Of a DNA stretch of 64,000 nt, positions 60,530 to 64,000 are shown in pieces (position 1 is the first letter of the stretch; each line of letters opens with the position of its first letter). A model generated the notes under the pieces. That model made no database searches and had not been told where the DNA came from. It saw nothing but the letters and a program-made list of their open reading frames with translations. The position numbers and the translations under genes were made by a program. Origin of the DNA: Pogonophryne albipinna (lineage: Eukaryota > Chordata > Actinopteri > Perciformes > Artedidraconidae); NCBI GenBank assembly GCA_028583405.1, contig CM053249.1, forward strand, positions 35,044,628-35,108,627, read 5' to 3'.

Positions 60530-61111
60530 GGCGGAGGTGAAGGGAATGAGCACTTTTACAGCCTTTTTGGCGAGGTGTGGGAACTCGGTCTCCACAGACA
60601 GCCAAAAGTGACACTTTACTCGTCTTTTTCTCGTTATTTTTTTCTGAACCTCTCTCGCGCCACACACTTTGAAAGCCGCTGGTTTAGACTACTTGGTTTT
60701 CAAAATAAAGGGCCATCGGAACACACCGGAAAACGTGTTTTTTTTTGTCTCGTATTTTAAACTTAAATAATCGTAAACGTTCTACAGAAGTCTATATGGA
60801 GGGAAATGATTTACTTTAATCGATTTTTGCTTCAAATAGTATATATATGGGTCCATAACAGATCATTAGGTTACATGCGTGCTGATGTATCGACATGAAC
60901 ATAAATCTGCTATAATATATATAATCACACACACACACTCATCAGATGAACCTAGCGTTTCTCTGAGTTCCCTTGACTCCTTTCCTCAACTTTAACTATT
61001 ACTCTCATTTAATTTAGTGCGTTACTTTTGTTTTTATCGCCCATTTATCATTATTACTTTTGTGTGAACGAAAGTGTCTTGGTTTATTTTCGCTTCTCTT
61101 TCTTGCTTCAG

Positions 61112-61347
<236 letters not shown>

Positions 61348-61402
61348 TTGATCCTCTTTCATTATCTTGTCCTATCTAAACAAAACGCGCTTTGTTTGTC
61401 AG

Positions 61403-61453
61403 GCTCTACGGATGCAAATGAGGCCCTGAGAGGCAGCGAAGAAATGTTATTCT
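61403..61453 (+). CDS. Second exon of unrecognised neighbour gene (block C)
   Basis: A 51-nt segment, acceptor TTTGTCAG and donor GTAAGT, encoding GSTDANEALRGSEEMLF and joining in phase to the previous exon. The block B copy differs by one residue (Gly for Ala). No further exon is seen before the abcg2 3' end 460 bp away. Confidence 0.45.
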
Positions 61454-61912
61454 GTAAGTCTGATTATTATTTACCAAAACCTTAAAAATTGTATTTTATT
61501 TTCTAAAAATATCTCAGAATTCTGACTTTCTTCGAATTCCCTAAAAATTCACTTTTGTTCAGATTTCAATTTTTTTTCCAGATCATTTTTGGAAAATATT
61601 ATTAATAACTAAAATAAATTAGATTCATAATTCAAATCCAGTATTTTATTTTGTACAAATGTATAAATATAACACTCTTGCATTTGTGTTAAATTACTTC
61701 TTTGGCTCTTGAACTTTAAAGTGCAAAAAGAGAAAAATCAATAAATCACAGTTTATCATTAAAATGCACCGAAGACTGCGCCGTTAGTAAGGAGTGAAAC
61801 TAAATATATGTATATACTCGCCACGTAAGAAACAGATATTTAAACTGCAATTTTAACTGAGAGCTCTACAGACAGGTATCACAGGGATGATGAAGATGAA
61901 GAAGATGGAGGT

Positions 61913-62060
61913 CTAGGTGAACTTCCGGATGAAGCGCAGTTTGAGGTACGCGATGGTCAGGAAGCAGAAGGTCATGACGCCCAGAGCCACGTGGTTCTGC
62001 CAGAGACCCCAAGTGGACCAATCAACACCCTGATAGTCCAGAAACTCCTCCCCTGTACAC
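61913..62060 (-). CDS. abcg2: abcg2-like last exon, intact (block C)
   Basis: A 148-nt exon with a GTGCAG acceptor. It encodes CTGEEFLDYQGVDWSTW, then a membrane helix (MTFCFLTIAYLKL) and the C-terminus RFIRKFT with stop at 61913-61915. This is the ABCG2 C-terminal membrane segment. It has four G at the place where the block B copy has three, which keeps the frame. Confidence 0.93.

Positions 62061-62062
<2 letters not shown>

Positions 62063-62149
<87 letters not shown>
62063..62149. repeat. (CA)n tract before abcg2 exon 16 (block C)
   Basis: CA repeat adjoining the exon 16 acceptor. Confidence 0.96.
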
Positions 62150-62183
62150 AATATACTCTAACCAGTCACATCATGCTGCTACT

Positions 62184-62669
62184 CAAAGTGGACCTATCAT
62201 GCTGTGTTTGAATAATATAGTGTAGGACCATACCTATATAAGGCATATTTATACTTTTTATTTTTCAAAATACCAAACAGATCATGCATTTTAGCCATTC
62301 CTCATTTCGCTCAATTTAACACTGTCTTTGCATGGGCTGATTCTGTGAGAACAGCACCATCTACAGGCCTGGCATATGTACTACAGCGTCTCCAGCGCTT
62401 TCCAACGGCAATGTCCGTGGCTGTCTCCTCCTGATTGGTGGAGTTGGCCCAATAGCCGTAGCGCCACTTCTGTGACGTCATAGAAGTGTTCAAATCTGGA
62501 TCAGTCTGTATCAGATCCGTTGCAGCCCCTTTTTAAGAGATTTGGGTATGGAGGAAAATAGAGAGGGTTGTGTTTTCTGACACTTGGTGAGTTCCCTGGA
62601 ACACCGGGGACACATATTCATGTATACAAGACGTACAAAAGTGCATTTTGCATGATAGGTCCCCTTTAA
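62184..62669. mobile_element. MITE-like element (block C)
   Basis: Inverted copy of 27577-28060, ends AAAGTGGACC and AAAGGGGACC. No coding potential. Confidence 0.7.
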
Positions 62670-63239
62670 AAGAGGACAGTATGTAGTGTCTCTACTGGGA
62701 CATGTCTCCTTCCTTTAATGTTCAAAAAGCTCTTTATTTTTCTCATACTGCCTGTGCTGCAGCACCTCTTTTGACCCTCTGTCTGAAACCAGAGCCCAGT
62801 CTGCTCTGGTTAGCTGGCCGGCTCTGTTGTGATTGGTCAACCTGCTTAGAGATGTCCCGCCCCTTAGCCTATCACATCAGAAAGTCATTTTTTTTTTTTA
62901 AATCAGAATTTTCAGAAAAAAGTCAGATGTTTTGAAAAAAGTCGGAATTCGTAGATTTTTTGGGAAAGTGTCAAATGTCAGAGAAAAAAAAATCTATATT
63001 TTGAAGAAAAGTCTGAATTCTTAGATGTTTTAGATATATGTATACTGCCTGTGCTGCAGCACCTCTTTTCACCCTCTGTCTGAAACCTTAGCCTATAACG
63101 TACAATGTGTTGGCGCGCTAGCCAATAGGACGCGAGTGTTACATAGTGATGTCACTATTTTAGCCTTTGCAGACCATTTACATGCAGAGAAAAAGGGGAA
63201 AGCACAATAGGGCCTCTTTAAATACACGTTTGTACTCAC

Positions 63240-63316
63240 GCGATCCCCGGGGGGATGTTTGTTGTGTTGATGACGCCGCAGAACTTCAGACCTGTGAACT
63301 CGTTAATCTGCAGAGC
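63240..63316 (-). CDS. abcg2: abcg2-like exon 15 (block C)
   Basis: A 77-nt exon, same sequence and splice sites as 26929-27005: part of the large extracellular loop with one Cys and an NTT glycosylation sequon. Confidence 0.92.
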
Positions 63317-63398
63317 CTGAAGAGACACGGAGGTATAACAACATATTATACACAGAATAAACACTTTGCATCACTTTAATCTATCACTAAACAACAGT

Positions 63399-63613
<215 letters not shown>

Positions 63614-63620
63614 CCCTCAC

Positions 63621-63710
63621 AGCGAGGCCGTATCGTGGGATGCTGAAGTATTTGAGCCATGCGAGCCAGCTGGTGATGGATCGAAGATTGACGAGAAGAC
63701 CGGCGAAGAT
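63621..63710 (-). CDS. abcg2: abcg2-like exon 14 (block C)
   Basis: A 90-nt exon identical in structure to 26534-26623, encoding the segment ending KYFSIPRYGLA. Consensus acceptor and GTGAGG donor. Confidence 0.92.
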
Positions 63711-63741
63711 CTGAGGAGAGAAACATTACACAGGTAAGAAA

Positions 63742-63744
<3 letters not shown>

Positions 63745-63817
<73 letters not shown>
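63745..63817. repeat. (GT)n tract in intron 13 remnant (block C)
   Basis: GT repeat between exon 14 and the truncated exon 13. Confidence 0.96.
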
Positions 63818-63818
63818 C

Positions 63819-63851
63819 CATCAGGAACACGGAGGCGATGGTCATGAAGAT
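63819..63851 (-). pseudogene. Truncated abcg2 exon 13 (block C)
   Basis: The same 33-nt exon end as 26431-26463, encoding IFMTIASVFLM. Upstream sequence on the minus strand is unrelated and lacks an acceptor. The truncation is shared by blocks B and C. Confidence 0.85.
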
Positions 63852-64000
63852 AATTGTTTTTGTGCGTTTGTTTTGTTTTTAATGTGTTAAATGCCTTTGT
63901 GTCTTAAAATGTGCATTAGAAATAAACTAACTTTGTGTGTGTGTGTGTTTTTATAGAAATTCAGAGCGTTCTGAGAACCCGTGAGAAACATGTGTGCAGC

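Overview
The window is vertebrate nuclear DNA and almost certainly from a teleost fish. It contains long (CA)n tracts and fish-type Tc1, hAT, PIF/Harbinger-like, L2, Penelope, Ty3/gypsy and BEL/Pao elements. It also contains intron-split exons of an ABCG2-type half transporter. There are no operons, CRISPR arrays or other prokaryotic features. A gap of exactly 1000 N lies at 30992-31991. Nothing here is a clearly new biological system; the interest lies in how the locus has been duplicated, broken and nested.

Host genes. (1) abcg2 is present in pieces. N-terminal exons are on + at 21539-21778, and ATP-binding exons 3-6 are on - from 10532 down to 6094. Exon 13 is on + at 25320-25474. A second 3' set (truncated exon 13, exons 14-16) is on + at 26431-28317 and again on - at 63851-61913. 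Exons 7-12 are not visible. Splice phases of the N-terminal exon and exon 3 match although they lie on opposite strands. A perfect 202-bp inverted repeat (10822-11023 and 24453-24654) has the N-terminal exons between its arms and exon 3 just outside, so an inversion between them explains the layout. (2) Two short exons of an unrecognised gene lie tail-to-tail with abcg2 (61112-61453 on +, 28777-29231 on -, first exon only at 5914-5969 on +). (3) A DUF4806-type gene lies on + at 13490-17328, preceded by a frameshifted relic of another fish multicopy gene family.

Duplicated block. Positions 1-5969 (copy A), 26283-30991 (copy B, inverted, cut by the gap) and 54906-64000 (copy C) are near-identical copies of one block. 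It contains a Ty3/gypsy element, a Tc1 element inside it, hAT elements beside it, the two-exon neighbour gene and the abcg2 3' end. Copy A joins abcg2 exon 6 at a (TG)n tract, skipping exons 7-16, so the breakpoint lies in a microsatellite.

Layout. 1-6091 block A; 6094-10532 abcg2 exons 3-6 with a 2.3-kb purine-rich minisatellite in intron 4; 10.8-17.3 kb repeat arm, gene relic and DUF4806 gene with an L2 LINE; 18-20.2 kb tandem repeat, SINE and Penelope relic; 20.6-25.5 kb abcg2 N-terminal exons, repeats and exon 13; 26.3-31.0 kb block B; gap; 32-37.5 kb unassigned repeats; 37.55-41.6 kb four DNA transposons nested in one another; 42.1-49.3 kb BEL/Pao element; 49.3-52.2 kb satellite and hAT relics; 52.24-64 kb block C. 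Much of the odd structure could be real segmental duplication or misassembly at microsatellites; only long reads can separate these.
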